The notes: a model not told the origin generated them from the sequence alone. Shown: positions 37,183-51,053, counted from the stretch's first letter. The stretch: 64,000 bases of DNA from Perca fluviatilis (GCF_010015445.1 NC_053116.1:25570637-25634636); one strand, 5' to 3'. Numbers and translations: made by a program.

Positions 37183-38900
37183 GCTGGCATTGGCCGTCAG
37201 ACGGTGCGGCGAAAACGCAGGTCTTTTCATTCATTTTGGATGGGGGTAGTGCGTTTAGGCTGCGGCAGGGGGTGCCGCAGGGGTGGAACAGTAATGTAAG
37301 TGAACAGTAAGTGAATACAGCGTGTAGTTCCTTTTTAGCAACAGTTTGCTTTATTTGCAATTGTTTCTCAAAAGCATAACATGTCTTACAACTACGTTCC
37401 CGGATATAATGTTGGTGTCCTTTCTCTCACAGAAAGCATCTTTGGATCAGAATAAAATCTGTTTTAATACTGTGAGTCTGTTCAGCTTTCCATATATCAC
37501 ACATAGCTAATGAACAATTCAAGATACATAACACCTTTAGCAATGTGCATCTCAGATCACATTTTCACTCACTATGACCACTACTATTGTCGTTACTAAA
37601 CATTGTGCAAAAATTTGAACTATAATGTTGCTTTCACTGGGCTTATTTGCTAGCTAACCTCTGCCAAGGAAAAATCCAGCACATGAACGTTAACCTTAGG
37701 ATACCGTTACCTGAAACAGGTGATTATATGTCACTGCTCATTTTACTTAGTTTAGCAACAAAACAAAATGCTGAGGGAACATTACTAAGTTTTTTTCATG
37801 TTGGTTTTGAGCGCTATGTATTCCCACTAGTCTCGCTTTGCCAGACCTTCCTCCACAGCGCTGCGGAGGAGGGTCTGGCTAGTCCACATAGCATTCCGGG
37901 ATGGGAGAAAAACGTGCTCTGGTTTATTGGCATTTCTTTAAACCAATCACAATCTGCATGGGAGGCGTTAAGCTCCGCACGGAGCCGCTGTAAAATAGCC
38001 TCGGGAAGGAACTTGTTTAGGTGGAACGTGTACGTTCAAAAGTTGTTTTAGTCGTGCGAGAGAAAACTCAGATTGGAAAGATAATCGCGCTAGCTGTCTT
38101 GATTTACCCTGCAGAGATCTGAGGAGCAGTTAACCATAGTCCTCATAAGTCCACCAGAGTTTAAAATTCCAAGACAAAGAAAGCAGAAGGAAACTGACAT
38201 CAGCAAAAAGACATGCATCCGACGGAATCCCGGAAGTGGAACGCCATGAATATAGACTACATTCCCACTAACCTGGAAAAAGTTGTAAACAGTAAGTGAA
38301 TACAGCATGTCGGGGGTATACAATCTCTCATGCAGCGGGGAGTCAAAGACAGAGGGACCGCAGGGTTCGCTAACATTAGCCTCTTGTCTTATCTGTGGTC
38401 TGATAAACAATAAATTAATTAAATTCAGTCCCCTTAACAATATTTTCCAACTTACTGTAGCTGTCATATTTCACAAGACCTGTGTGAGCACGGTGTTCAT
38501 GGTAAAACAGCCGTTGAGGTTTTCGTTGCAGTTCGTCACTTTGCCTGAGGAGAAAATGCTGTACTCGTGCTGTTGTTTATTTGGTTGTCATGACTTTGCG
38601 AGTGATGATGTCCTGTCACTGTTCTAGTTTCTCACGCTCAAAGGGGAGAGAGAGCAGATTACTTTTTGCTTCAGTTCAGAATCGTGTAATAACGACTTTA
38701 TAACGTTTCATAAAATGTTGAAGAAACGACAGCAACAATTTTGTTAATGGAGGTGCGCCGCTGCTAAATGTATATAGCGGAAACACTACACCACCTTTGG
38801 TCTAATCCATAAAGACGTTTTGGAAAATTTTAAAGCACATCCAGTTTCACCGCAGGCTGCACAGTGTATTAATGTGACAAAAAGTACGTAAAGTATGTGA
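37183..38900. mobile_element. Probable older repeat hosting the 431-bp insert (nested block)
   Basis: The flanks of the insert carry a shared 23-mer, AACAGTAAGTGAATACAGC(G/A)TGT, at 37303-37325 and 38288-38310 (22 of 23 identical). The left part has a GC-rich start (GTCAGACGGTGCGGCGAAAA) with a small hairpin around GCGGCAGGGGGTGCCGC at 37262-37278. The right part ends with a low-GC stretch and a GGAGGTGCGCCGCTGC motif near 38749. Composition differs from the surrounding intron. Element boundaries and class are uncertain. Confidence 0.4.
37820..38270. mobile_element. Non-autonomous element (431 bp) with a 10-bp target-site duplication
   Basis: ATTCCCACTA occurs at 37820-37829 and again at 38261-38270, exactly flanking an insert that begins GTCTCGCTTTGCCAGACC and ends GATATAGACTAC when read from the GA run at 38248. 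Near its left end is a 38-nt near-perfect palindrome (37841-37878, CCAGACC...GGTCTGG). Its body (for example CATTCCGGGATGGGAGAAAA, CTGCAGAGATCTGAGGAGCA) resembles, from memory, a repeat found widely in percomorph genomes. The inserted piece has no transposase. Only a very short terminal inverted repeat (TAGTCT-like) is visible, so the superfamily is unclear. Confidence 0.75.
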
Positions 38901-39581
38901 TCTCTAATAATAACCACTCAAAGCTGGGACCCCTGCTATTCCTGAAGTGACAAAAGTGACAGAACGGATATGATATACCGACTCACATTCCTCTGACCCT
39001 CGCACTAAATCAGTATCCAATCAGTATTTCTTTGTCTGAGTACTCCTTCCCTGCAGCACGGCTATCATTAAGTGACTCATTTAGGCCATCACAGGTATGC
39101 CCACATCATAGCCTGCTGGTGGCTTTTAATGGGGAATAGAGTTATTTCTACTGTAATGCTTGCTGAAGTAGCTGGGGCTAATGTGACCCCTATAGTTTGG
39201 CACTGCATTAGTGCCAGAAGACCCAGCAGTGTGCCTTTAACCTGGGGACGACAGGGCCATGATTATGTTCACTGCAGGGTAGGCTTGGCCAGGGGACGCT
39301 CAGCGATACACACAAAGGGGCACCCGTACAATGACACATGTGGGCACCGGGGGAATTATCAGCTTATATTTCTTACAAGTTAGTTACATTTTGAGTCATT
39401 TTCTATTATAGAGGTGTTTCATTTTAAATTTTAAATGTATTATTATTCTCTTTTTGTTGTTATGCTGCGTTCCAGAAAGATATCATTTGATGAGACTTGT
39501 TTTCTCCAAACATCGACAGTGAACTAGTGTGATGTTTATGTTAGCACAGCATTTGTTAGTTAGAGAATAAGATTCTTCTCT

Positions 39582-39960
39582 TTAAAGGGCCAATTCACCC
39601 AAACGACAAAAAAACCCGAAACAAACATAATTACTCATTGGAGGTAAATAAAATTATATTTGTCGTGCTCTCGGAATTGACAGGTATTGTTTAAAATTTC
39701 AAAAGAAACATCTCTTTCCAGCAATAGTGTTCAGGGACTGAATCCTCTGTAGAAAGTAGTTCTTTTGAAAAGCATTCACAGCAAGGTCTTGAAATTATTA
39801 GGATATTGTCTCTTTAAAAGGGATTTTTGAATGCTGTTAGGAAACGAAATTCCATTCGCCTCCATTGAATTTGGGTGGAGGCAGAAAACTCCAAAATGGT
39901 ATTTAAAAATTGGGCCAAATCAGATACTATCTGAATACCTTTAACATTTACATTGATTTT
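39582..39960 (+). mobile_element. Partial copy of an AGGGCCAATTCACCC-end MITE
   Basis: The left end TTAAAGGGCCAATTCACCC at 39582-39600 is closely related to the 29242 element (TTAAAGGGTCAGTTCACTT). The body differs and includes CCTCCATTGAATTTGGGTGG, a phrase typical of related teleost repeats. No matching inverted right end is visible, so the copy is truncated or its right end has decayed; the end coordinate is approximate. Confidence 0.45.
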
Positions 39961-40012
39961 AATTATTGAATGTGCAAAAGCCAGTACATAAACACATATA
40001 CGTGCATGCATG

Positions 40013-40015
<3 letters not shown>

Positions 40016-40078
<63 letters not shown>
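40016..40078. repeat. (AC)n microsatellite
   Basis: 63 nt of pure AC, next to a small GCATGCATGC palindrome. Confidence 0.98.
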
Positions 40079-40082
<4 letters not shown>

Positions 40083-40380
40083 AAATGTCGGGCTCACACA
40101 AAATAGACACACTTATTCTACCTGTCCCATTTCCCTTCTTGCCACTATATCAGCTCTACAGTTACCATGTTTACTGTCTCTATTCACTTACTGACTCTTT
40201 CTCTCACTGTCTCTTTTGCACACACACACACATGCACCCCCCCCTCCCCACACCCACACACACGCACACGATCCAGTCTTATTTCCAGATTATTCTCTCT
40301 CCTCTCGCTCCTCTTGTCTCAGTATCTTGAGCCACTAGACACTGAATGGACCACAGGGAAAGCTGATCTCACAGACACAT

Positions 40381-40383
<3 letters not shown>

Positions 40384-40429
<46 letters not shown>
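40384..40429. repeat. (CA)n microsatellite
   Basis: 46 nt of pure CA. Confidence 0.97.
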
Positions 40430-40432
<3 letters not shown>

Positions 40433-42281
40433 CTGCGTGTGGTCCAACCATTTCAGTCCTCATCGTGTTTTCTAATGCTTCATCAGGTCTTAAGGTCAGG
40501 GTTTTGGACTTAAGACTAATCTTTTAAATTCCTCACTGTTTCAGTCCCTTTTGTCTCATCAGAAGTCACCTGCCCACCTTTATTGCTTTCACTTTTGTTT
40601 CACTAATGTTTCTTGCTTGCAAGATTTAACCTCTGTGTAACTACAAAAGGTTAGGTTGTTTTCTTTCCCATCTTTCTCTCTGTGTCTCTCCTCTTTCTAT
40701 TTCCTTCCTTCTTTTCGTTTCCTCCCTTTGCATAATTCAAATCAGAATCCCCATGTGAGCACCTTGCTCTTGACCTAGCTTAGAAGGCTACTGATTGCTT
40801 TAATAGCAGTCCTTGGACCTGGAAGGTGGGCGTCTTTAAGGAACTCTGGTGAGAACAGTGTGTCTATGTGTGTGCAGTGTGTGTACAACCGAAGGGTGGT
40901 TGATTAGAACTGACCTCAAGAGTGGCAGGAGGGAAAGAAGTACAAATATGCAAAGTAGACGTGTGTGCTTGCATAATTGGGGCAGAGAGGAGTGCAGAGA
41001 GGTCAAGTAGAACAAATGGTCAGAGGAGTGAATTCAGAGTCTATAAAAAAACACACAAACACTCACCACACATATATATGTCTAAGGAGCACTGGCCACT
41101 TTGAGGTTAGAGAAGTGAGGCTGTGATGGAAAAAGTTGCCAGTTCCACTCCCCAGTCAGGGATAGCAAATCGTAGAAGCCTGTGGTTTGTACAGGGAAGT
41201 TCTCAGATGGAAATGAGTGTACGCGTGTGAAGCATAACATTACGGAGAAAGAGCTTATGTGCTCCGCCGGCTTACCCTTGGCAAGTACGATTTAAAATAT
41301 CAGTTGGCACGCACAAAAGTATAAATGCAAGCCGCTGTGTTTTGCCAAAGAGGCACAAATGTGCACAAGGCTAAGTCCTTCAACAGTGGGATTGCCCTAG
41401 CATTAGCCAAAGTCAGGAGCTCCAAAGTAAGGCCAGCTAAGGTTGGGGTGAGGCCTGGCAAACCCAAAGATTGAGTCTGAATTAGGCCCGCTATTCAAAG
41501 CTACTGAAAGGAGTTCCTGAGCCTCCTATTCTCTACCAGCAAATTGGGAGGAAATCTGGCTATTGTGCAGAGTTTTGAAGAGGCTGGTGGTGGGCGGGGG
41601 GTGGGGGGCACACTGTGCTTACCTATAGATGAGAGTGGAGACAAAGGATCCTGGGACATCCAGGAGAGGCTTTGAAATCCCTCTAGGCTGGAGACAGAGG
41701 CGGCTCCTGGTGTAGAACAACAGTGCTCGGTCAGCATAGACACTGACTGGAAGGAGATTTAACTAGATGGATGGAAAAGATAGAAATTATTAGAATAAAG
41801 ATTTACATCATTTGAAAAGAGTTACAGTACTTTACAAAGAGTACAAAAAGTACTGTATGTGTTGTAGCAGATTTTAAAGTAATACTCCAACCCCAAACCT
41901 GCCTTCTTAGTATCAAACACTGTAGACTTAAACGGTGGCTGGTCAAAGTTGTCAGTTCCCTCCAGCGGTCAGGTCCAATTTGCCTGAGGAAAAAATTATT
42001 GATGTCAAGGCTTCTTCCCATGCCCTGTAGGCTTATTTGCTTATTTTAAATTGCTTATAAATTAATCCAGGTGTAAAAGTGATACAAGTTTCAATTAACA
42101 TTTTCAGAATTAAGCTATAAAACAGAAGTCGTTTCACAGCAAGCATATAATATTAATAGATGATGAACTTCAGCAACAAGGTCCATGCACTGTAGAGTTG
42201 GGATGACTGCTGTTTTCCCTTTCCATGAAGCAGCTGAGCTTCTTAAATGTCTGTGACAAAGTGACAACAAAGCAACTCATA

Positions 42282-42308
42282 ATGATGATGATGATGATGA
42301 TGATGATG
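42282..42308. repeat. (ATG)n trinucleotide repeat
   Basis: Nine ATG units in tandem. Confidence 0.97.
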
Positions 42309-42440
42309 GCAGTCTTTTAGGAACACTTTGATGGATGAGGATTGATGTGACCCACGTTGAATTGTGTGTGCCTACATGCCTTTTTGTGTATGAGAAAAGA
42401 CAGACAAGTCCCTCAGGCTAAATAGTCAGGGTATCACCAG

Positions 42441-42441
<1 letters not shown>

Positions 42442-42489
<48 letters not shown>
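42442..42489. repeat. (CA)n microsatellite
   Basis: 48 nt of pure CA. Confidence 0.98.
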
Positions 42490-42490
<1 letters not shown>

Positions 42491-43126
42491 TTGTTGATGG
42501 GCGGTGTTACACTGCAGCCACCCTCTTCCTGATCAGCAGTGCAGCCCGGGGCTCTTCCGGAGTCTCTCACCCCTACGAAAGTCCAACTCCCCCCCCCCCC
42601 GTCTGGCATACTATACCAATGCCACCCCTCTCTTCTTATTTTCTCTCTCTGTGTCTTTCTCTCTCTCATTAATCAATGTCAAGCTGTCCAACAACAAGGC
42701 CGACATTCTTTTCCTGCCTGCCTCCTCGGTTCCTCGAATATGTCATTGTGCCCTGACCCTCCCCCTCCACCAACTCAGCGGCCACCACCATCCTTTCACA
42801 TGGCCGCAGATCCGAAACCCAGGCCCACCCTGCCAACATGAAAGGTTGGTCAGAGGCAGCGTAAGGAAGAGAAAAAAGTGGAGGAGGAGGCATTTCTCTC
42901 AGTTCTATGTTTTCTTCCACCCTTTTCCAGCCTTCCTCCGGGCCAGGGGAAGAAAGGGATTCCATAGTCGTTTACATAATTCATGGGATACACAGGAGAA
43001 AACGGGCCATTGAGAAGTAAAAAAAAAAGCTTGGATGGAGCAGTCATGGGGGGTGGAGGGACATGTATGCCAGTCTTTGTGCCCCCGGACCCATCTTCTC
43101 TGCTTCTCTCCATTCATCACCACCCC

Positions 43127-43148
43127 CACACACACACACACACACACA
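43127..43148. repeat. Short (CA)n microsatellite
   Basis: 22 nt of CA. Confidence 0.93.
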
Positions 43149-44188
43149 GTCATTGTCCCATGTTCGTCATTAACCTCCGGTATAAGTCGGCCGTCTCTCT
43201 TCCTATCAAGATGTGTCTCCATGGGAAAGAAATCATTTCATCATGTCTTGGCAGACCAGGCAAATAGATGTTTTATGACCACCCCCACCCCCCCTTTTAT
43301 TTAGCTGATGTGGAAACTTTGATGGACACCGCAGAGGCAAAAGTCATTAACCCAAGCGTACTGTAGCTATCAAGGAGGAGAAAGGGAGAGGCAGGGCTTT
43401 GCTTAGATGAAATTAAACCTGATTATGCTGGGTTGATGCTGACGTTAGCCATAAGGACACATTCTCAGACATCATCACATGATATTCACACATGTAAGAC
43501 ACACACAAACCTTAGAATCAGCACTTTCAGCCCTACTAGATGTACCGTGGGCACTTGTCAGTTCACCCTTACTCTTGGGTGTCCATTTAATTGTCAGATG
43601 CCGCATTTGCTCTTTTTTTCCATACTGCATTTCCACTATTAGCCTGAAAATAAGTAAAGCAAATCACAGACCATCCTATCACTAATACCCTGTTTAAACA
43701 CTTAACTGTCCACGTTTACGTTGAATAATGAGACCACTTCTCGCATGAGCTCCTCGGCATGCCATTTGTTTACAAAGAAGCAGATTTTCTCCAAATCAGT
43801 CATTGGGGGGGGCATGGGCTTAGAAATCCTTTCTCTCTCTGCGTCCTCCTCCCCGAGCATCTGTATGTATTTGTTGTACTAATGAATGGAACAAAAGTTT
43901 CCGGGGGCCCTGTGGTAGGGGGGGCAGTTTGTGAGGGAGAACAGCCGTAGCAAGGCTGAAGTGGAGTCCACTGAGTGGTCAGTCGCCGTGAGGTTGACAG
44001 TGAGAGAACAGAAGACAGCGAGCGTGATGGAGACTTGACCCTGCAACCTCTTCTCTCCTTTCTCTTGCCTTTTCCTTCAACCCCTCGACCTTTCTCTTTA
44101 GATGATAGATGACCCTCCCTCGTATTCATGTCAAAAGCTCTTGCCCCCCCCCAGACCTCCAAAATCACATGTCTTTTGTATACACATG

Positions 44189-44194
<6 letters not shown>

Positions 44195-44253
<59 letters not shown>
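44195..44253. repeat. (CA)n microsatellite
   Basis: 59 nt of CA, preceded by GTGCGCGC. Confidence 0.98.
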
Positions 44254-44254
<1 letters not shown>

Positions 44255-46784
44255 ACGTACACACACTATTACAGCCGTCTAGCCAATCTCCTCGTCAACC
44301 CAAAGACAATCACTCTTTTTCATCTGTGCCAGTGGTTACCGAGACTCCAACCTCTCAACCTTACCTGCAGACCTTGTCATAGACACACACATATACAGAC
44401 ACACACACTCACACTGTCACTCCCACTGAGACATTTACCTCCAGGCAGCAGGTATGGATTTGTAAGAGTTGGAGACGAATGAATGGATGGATCAGGAGAA
44501 GGGCAGGGAGGGAGGTAGAGAACGAGGAGTGCAGAACGGACACTGGGCAGTAAATTACTGTGCCAATCAATCTTCCCCCTGGGTACCCTTGATGAAAGCT
44601 GTCCAAACTTTCCTTTACTACTTTAAGTAACCCTCCTACAGTTTGTCAGCAGAGGGCTGGGAAATAGGGTGGACAAACAAGTCGCAAGATTAAATGTTGC
44701 TGGGAGGAGAGAGGAAAAGACAAAGAGGACCTTAGGAACAGGAAGAGAAATTGGGGGGTCAGGTTCGGGAGAAAATGTGTGCGTGTGTGTGAAGGGAGTG
44801 GGGGGCGGAGCTTGGATTAAAGACGAGGGAGAGATGTGCTGAGTGGATGGAAAGGGGAACTCATACTGTACAGGATAAAAAAATGGAAAACTGTTAAGGA
44901 AGGTTTGCACCGAGGAATGCGTCCTATTTCTTCTCACTTTAGGTTCAGTGGCTTCTGACACACACGCACAAAACTAGGTTCATTGGTCTTCATGGGTGGC
45001 ATGCCACGCTGTGATGTAAAACATGTGACACCTCTCATTTACAGCACAGGGCTAAGGCTACAGTGATCTGCTGCTGCTTAAGACACACAAAAACACACTT
45101 TTTGTCTCAGAAGCAACAAGTACAGATCTCCCTGACCACACACGCATGCAAAGCATGCATAATACACACAAACTTGAGCACACACACAGCCACATGCACC
45201 CATAGAATGCTTTCTCTTTTACACTTGTTTTTTGGCAAGTTTGAGAGTGTCTCTGCCCAGAACTGTGAAGGGAGAGTAAGGGCTGTTTGGAATGTTAATT
45301 TGGTAATTTGTTGTTTTACATAAGCAGGGGAGGAACGGTGGTGATGGTGGTGGTGCAGCAGCGAGGGCAGCACACACAGCGCGTTTGGGTCTGTTGCGGG
45401 GAGGTTGTGTTGGAGGGGCGAGGGTAATGCTGGGTGACAAGGTCCAGCTCAATGATGCAGATGACTCCCAACCAAGTTATTTTTCTACGGAGAATCGGGC
45501 AAAAATACCGTGACAGTCGGAGAGCTAGAAGCGCCCCATGCCCATAGAAGGAATTAAGATGTCTCTGATGCATAGCTGCTGCCCCCCTCCTCCTGTTCCC
45601 CATGTCTCAGTCACTCTCTCTCTCTCACTCCTAAATCTGGGATGGTGGCCAAGTGCCACCAAGGACACTAAGGCTAATAAATCATCCTTGTTTCAACATC
45701 TGCCCAGTCCCAAAGAGCTGCCCACCGCCGCCGCCCCACCCCTTGTGAAGATGGGTCCTTGGCTTTATTCTTCTTTCAGCATCTCTCCATACTCCCCCAC
45801 CGACATCCCCTCCCTGACTGACAAAACGTCTATTGTCCCATGCCCAAGTGAAGAAGAGACCCTCTTTTCCCCTCTTTGACAAAAGCCGTCTGAAGCAAAG
45901 ATGGGGACTGCCAGTCGAGATGCCTGGGACCCGGCAGGGGTGCCCCCTCTCCCCCTTCCACTTTTCTCCCGCCTTCTGGTTGATCCATCCCTTGCTCTCG
46001 CTCTCTTTTTCACTTTTAATACTCCCCTCCTGTGGGGGTCACTCACTCAGCTCGCCCCCACCCTTTTCATCGTGGTGAACTCTCAGCCTTGCATAAAGAC
46101 ATCAAGTGACAGCAGTGAGAGAAAACAGCCAGATTTGGCAGAAAGAGATATTCGACATGGCTGTCAGTGGCCATTCTGCATGCCTTTTGTTGCCTTGGGT
46201 GTAGTTGAAATAGATAAATAAACAGTCATAGGCTGAAAAGCCGGGATCAGAAGCATGTCGCATTTATTCATATTGAACGGAGAAGAAAAAGAGGCAAAAA
46301 CCTGCTGCTGCCAATTAAGAAGAATGAGACAAAACTCAATTCACAGTGTTTAGATTTGTTTTCATGGCTGAGGCTAAAACTAAGCTATTCAGTGGCTTTC
46401 TGTGGTTTGCTCTAAAGATGGCAGTAGGTCTTTAGCATTGTGGGTGTCTCCATGTGGCAGAGAAGATCTGGGAAGTTGTCTCTGGACTCATCAGTTAAGA
46501 AGCATTCTCTCCACGGTTACTCACAAGGCTTCATTTACTGTGAATGCAAAAGCCCTTTTTCCCAGCACCTCAAACTCACCCCCAACAACGGGGAGTACCG
46601 CCCATAACTGTGCACGGGCCAGACTTCGGCCACATTCACAGGACTGTCTGCTTATAAAGAACAAAGTCACACCACTTTGACTTGTCAAGATACTTTGAAC
46701 ATGATGCTTGCCAGGAAACTTAGCAAAGTTGTGCTGTTTTTGTTAGTTTTAAAACATCACATAAAATGTCAAAGCTACAGACTA

Positions 46785-46824
46785 CAACAGACTACATAAA
46801 TTGGCCAACAGACTACATAAATTG
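46785..46824. repeat. Tandem duplication, 21-bp period
   Basis: CAACAGACTACATAAATTG occurs at 46785-46803 and 46806-46824, separated by GC. Confidence 0.93.
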
Positions 46825-47479
46825 CAGCTGCATGTGCAACAACGTGTTTTATGACAAACTGCAAGAAAGTCATTATTTTCTTAAAGAAGAGATCCACTTT
46901 TTATTTTTATTTTAACACAACTGACTGACTTACTGAATGGTTAAGAAAGAGGTATTCATAATTATTACATCAAGAAATGCTATGTTGTTTAACAATATTT
47001 TGGCTCACTTTACAGTGTTTAGTGGCGCCTGTCGGTCCTCAAACCTTTATGCAAATGTTTTCATTTTACTGAAACTACTCATGCAGGGAAGAACATTTAC
47101 CAACAAGGTCCTGTGATGAATTAGTCAATTAGTGTTAGTGGCATTTTTTGTTTCATATTTTATTCTGAATTATGTAGATGGAGGCACTGTAATTAATGCT
47201 TTTTTTTCTTTTTTGTGGTTGAGTCATTATGCATGGAAATGCATTTGCCTCTAATTCAGAGCTTTGAGTGTTTGCTCATTAAAAGTGGGAAGGGTTTCAG
47301 GATGGGAATCTCCACAAAGGTTTCTTGATAAAAAATTGTTCACTGCATTCCAGTATCCACTGTTCACTAAGTATGTTTTGTTCTTTGCAATTTCCCTCAA
47401 CTTAGCGATGATCAGAGTAAATTCATGTAAATTATCATTGAATAGAAATATTGAAAAAAAATAAATCTGTAATCTGATT

Positions 47480-47640
47480 TTCCGCTCCTAGGCAGACCGC
47501 ATTCCTTCACAGCTCTTCTCTCCCCCTGCAAAACATTTAGATTTCCAATTAGTCCCTGAGAAGAATGGCTAATTTACCACAGCGAGCAGGCGCCTGATGT
47601 CTCAATCTGCCGGGTGTCAGCACTGTGAAAAGGAGTACTC
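47480..47640. promoter_or_regulatory. Candidate conserved non-coding element
   Basis: Unique stretch containing TTTCCAATTAGTCCCTGAG, GGCTAATTTACCACAGCG and TGTCAGCACTGTG, of mixed composition and without low complexity. Confidence 0.2.
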
Positions 47641-50600
47641 TCATGTAGGCACACACACACTTAGAGACACACAAGCCCATAAAAGAAAGCGTGCTGTACT
47701 GAGTGTGAGGGGTGAGAACAGAACAAATCCAGCATGAGGAGTAGAAGAAAAAGTTTAGTCATTTTTTTTTTTAATTAATGCAAAACAAATAAGGGAAGCA
47801 ATTTTTTTTAAATCAGTGAAGAGGGGTCTTATTGAGGCACTAGAGCAGCAGTACAGACAGCAGTTCAGCAGTGGCCCCAGATTGACTCGTCTGTGAGTGT
47901 ACAGCCAGCCAGCTTCTCCACACAACACCCACATTGTCCGCTGTGCCAAGGAGCCAGAGCAGCGCTCCACTCCTCAGGGGGCTGCCTGAGACGAACACAT
48001 TATAGATACATGTTAGCCTTGGCCCGACCTTCTGTATACTGTGTGGAGCACTCAGCGGAAAAGAGACAGAGGAAGGAGGGAGGAGATGAGAAACGAAACG
48101 CACATGGAAGTTATTGGATGGTACGGAAAGGATAAGCCTACCCGACAGCTTAACAGCCTCAAAGAAGTCTTAAAAAATCATATAAAGAGAGCACTCCTAT
48201 CACTCTTACATCTACTGAATTGAAAATGCTGTGAAACAAGATATACTGTATCTAGACAGCGGGTGAAAAGAGATAAAGGGAAAGAGATGCTATTTGGTGA
48301 GACAAGATGTTTGCAAGAATCCATTGGCTTTATAAGCTAGTGGTTTTGGCTTCTGTTATCTGTCAGAATCAGCTTGCTTGATCTTCCATCGTTTTTTTTG
48401 TGCCTTACGAGGCACCCTGCTTGTCCCAATGGGAAACCTCAAAGCTGCAGTGCTATCATGCTGTGTAATGGTTACTAGCAAGCAGCCAAGCTACCTCCCT
48501 CGGCCCTGATAGGGAGAGAGAAAGAGAGATTCCTGTCTGGCTCCCAAAACCCAAACAACATTAGTGGCACTGTCCTATTTCTCCCGTTCTCCCTTTTCAC
48601 AGCCTGCTGTTAAACACACACAGTTCCCCACAAAATGTTGTTTCAGCTTCTATCTCTCCACTGTCATTAACCAGAGGCAAGCTGACTGACACTCCTCTCT
48701 GTCTATGTGTCTGCAGCCAGTCCCTCATTCACTTAAGGCCCATCAGCGGCCACAGTCTTTATCTTGCCCAGGGCAGCCCTGTGATAACACTGTTAACAAC
48801 AGTAATGTGTGGCGCGAGGGAGCCACTGGAGCTGCAACTGTCAGGGTGAGTAAGTGAGGTCAAGGGCTTTTAACATCTGGTGACGTTGCACCAAATCCGC
48901 TCCAGCTCCACTTTATTCTCTACATACTTTCTGGCTCTTCTTTTCTCTAAGTTCAAACTCTTGTCCTTTTTAATTTTGCAACCCCTTCCCCTGCTCTCTG
49001 CTCTCCAGTGTTGGACAACAGTGTGGAGGAAAAAAAAAAAAAAAACGGAGCTCGGCAGGACTGAACAGGGCCTTCTCTCCCCACGTGCCTTAGGGAAAAC
49101 ACTGGTGTTATTTTAGAAATCACACTGTTAAAGATTAATGTGGGCCTGGAGGAGTGTGTCATCGTTCCTTAACGACAGGGCCGAGACGCTGAATAAAGCC
49201 GGCACTGTGTTTTGTCCCACAGCCCAAGGACAGATAAGTTTCCTCTCACCAAGCTCGCCCCTCACCCTCCCTCCTCCTTTGTCCAATAACTCTCTCCCTA
49301 AGTCATTTATTACAACCGCAGGGGCCAAAATGAGAAGAAATTTAATGAGTGAACGGCTCCAAAAATCTGTTTCTTCCCTGTTGTTTTGGTCTTTTTTTGA
49401 AGGCGTGGGCGAAGAATAGCTTACGTTCTGGGTTTGCATAGATAAAAACAACAAAAACAGGGTCAAGAGGGTGTTCGCAAACATTTTCCACACTGATTAC
49501 TCTAGTTAGATGACTAATGGAAAGTCCCGGCTCCTAGTTGTGACCATGCAACTCCCCTAATAAAGTCATCTGTCATCATCCCATGGACTGGCCAGACAGA
49601 CAGACAGCTATAAACCAGGGTTCAGAGAGCACGGCAGAGCATCCTATCTGTACATATCATACCTTTGTTATTCTAACAGCCAGGATGATGATGATAGCTC
49701 CACATTAAAAAGGAAACTGGTATACTGACACCGATGAAAACAATAACGATAAGAGTTTTAACAGTTGGTGATGACGATGATAAAGACCTGTGAAGTTTGA
49801 TGAGTCTCAAGTCTGAGGTGTGCAAATGGGACTTAGTATCCCTTGCTGAAGGTTTTTACTGATAACGGAAGCGCTCGATAAGCCGGGGAACATCAATCTT
49901 AGTGACAGAGATAGTCTCTGCTTCACACAGGGTTGTAAAGGGCCTTCACCTTATATGGCCCAGCTAATAAACTAATTTGTGATGAGCCCGAAGGTCAACT
50001 GAATGGATATTTGCATTAACCTGCATATTAGAGGTGGGTTTTGTCTTTGACAAAGTATTGAGCATTTGGCAGTCTGACACACCCATGATGGATCCAGAGT
50101 GCTACAAATTGTGGTCTTTTGTATTGATGTACAGTGGCAGTACTTGGTTAATATCTCATAAAATAGATTGAACTTTGGAATGAGGTATCTGTCAGATATT
50201 CAAATTCTACTTGGCAGTGTCTTGCACCACAAAGTCCACTGTTGTTCACAGTTTTTTCCATTCAGTGCCCCAGGATAGGCAGCAGCATCATATCATCGCT
50301 TTTGCAACATCATTACCACGCAGTCTTTTGAAGTCTGAGACCATCCCTGAAATTATCAAAGTCAGTGACACTTCAATTCATCTGGGGTTTTGATGGCAAA
50401 AACATCACAAGATGGCCTTTGTACAAGGGAGTGGGACTGCTACATTATCTCCGCTCAATTATATCGTCTCCGAAGAGTCCTCAAGGTCAAACCATAAAGA
50501 CTGATGACAGAGGCTCAAAAGATGCAACTGTATCATTGTCAAGCGGTGGTTGACGAGATGTCTCACAACCTGTTTTTACCACCCAGTGCTGGTTTCATCC

Positions 50601-51053
50601 CAGACACACAGACGTTGATCTTTCAAGCAAGCTGAGTACACAGGACAGTAGTGAATCACGCAATTACAATGTTCTGGAACATTGTAGCCAACTAATCAAT
50701 TTCATTAGCTGCATAAATCATGACCGCTTGACATTTATTATGGAGGTGATGGGTTGATCCTGTGGACTTGGAGACAGCTCTCGTGTTGATAATGTTGCTA
50801 TCTCTTGAGAGCAAGGATAAATAGAGTGTGTGTAAAGAAAGACAGAGGGAGGGTTGGAAAGAGAACAAAAACTGGACACAGAGCATGGGAGCCCCAAAGA
50901 GGTTGCTGTGTAGCAACAAATGTTAGAATGAGCAAATCAATGAGAGCAGAATGGTGGCGGATTCATTTGCACAATGGGTTCAATCAATCATTTCTCAATG
51001 TTACTTTGGTGTTTGGAATTGTTGCTGCTTTTTTTTTTTTGTATATCCTGTAG

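Noticed and set aside
37647..38051. 134-codon open frame
   Set aside because: Spans the boundary and palindrome of the 431-bp transposable element; not a host gene.
38090..38467. 125-codon antisense open frame
   Set aside because: Lies across the element's right end and the host repeat; no domain.
38550..38627. Cys-rich peptide MLYSCCCLFGCH resembling the start of a THAP domain
   Set aside because: Stops too early and lacks the downstream Trp, Cys and His of the domain; too weak to claim a P-element-like transposase.
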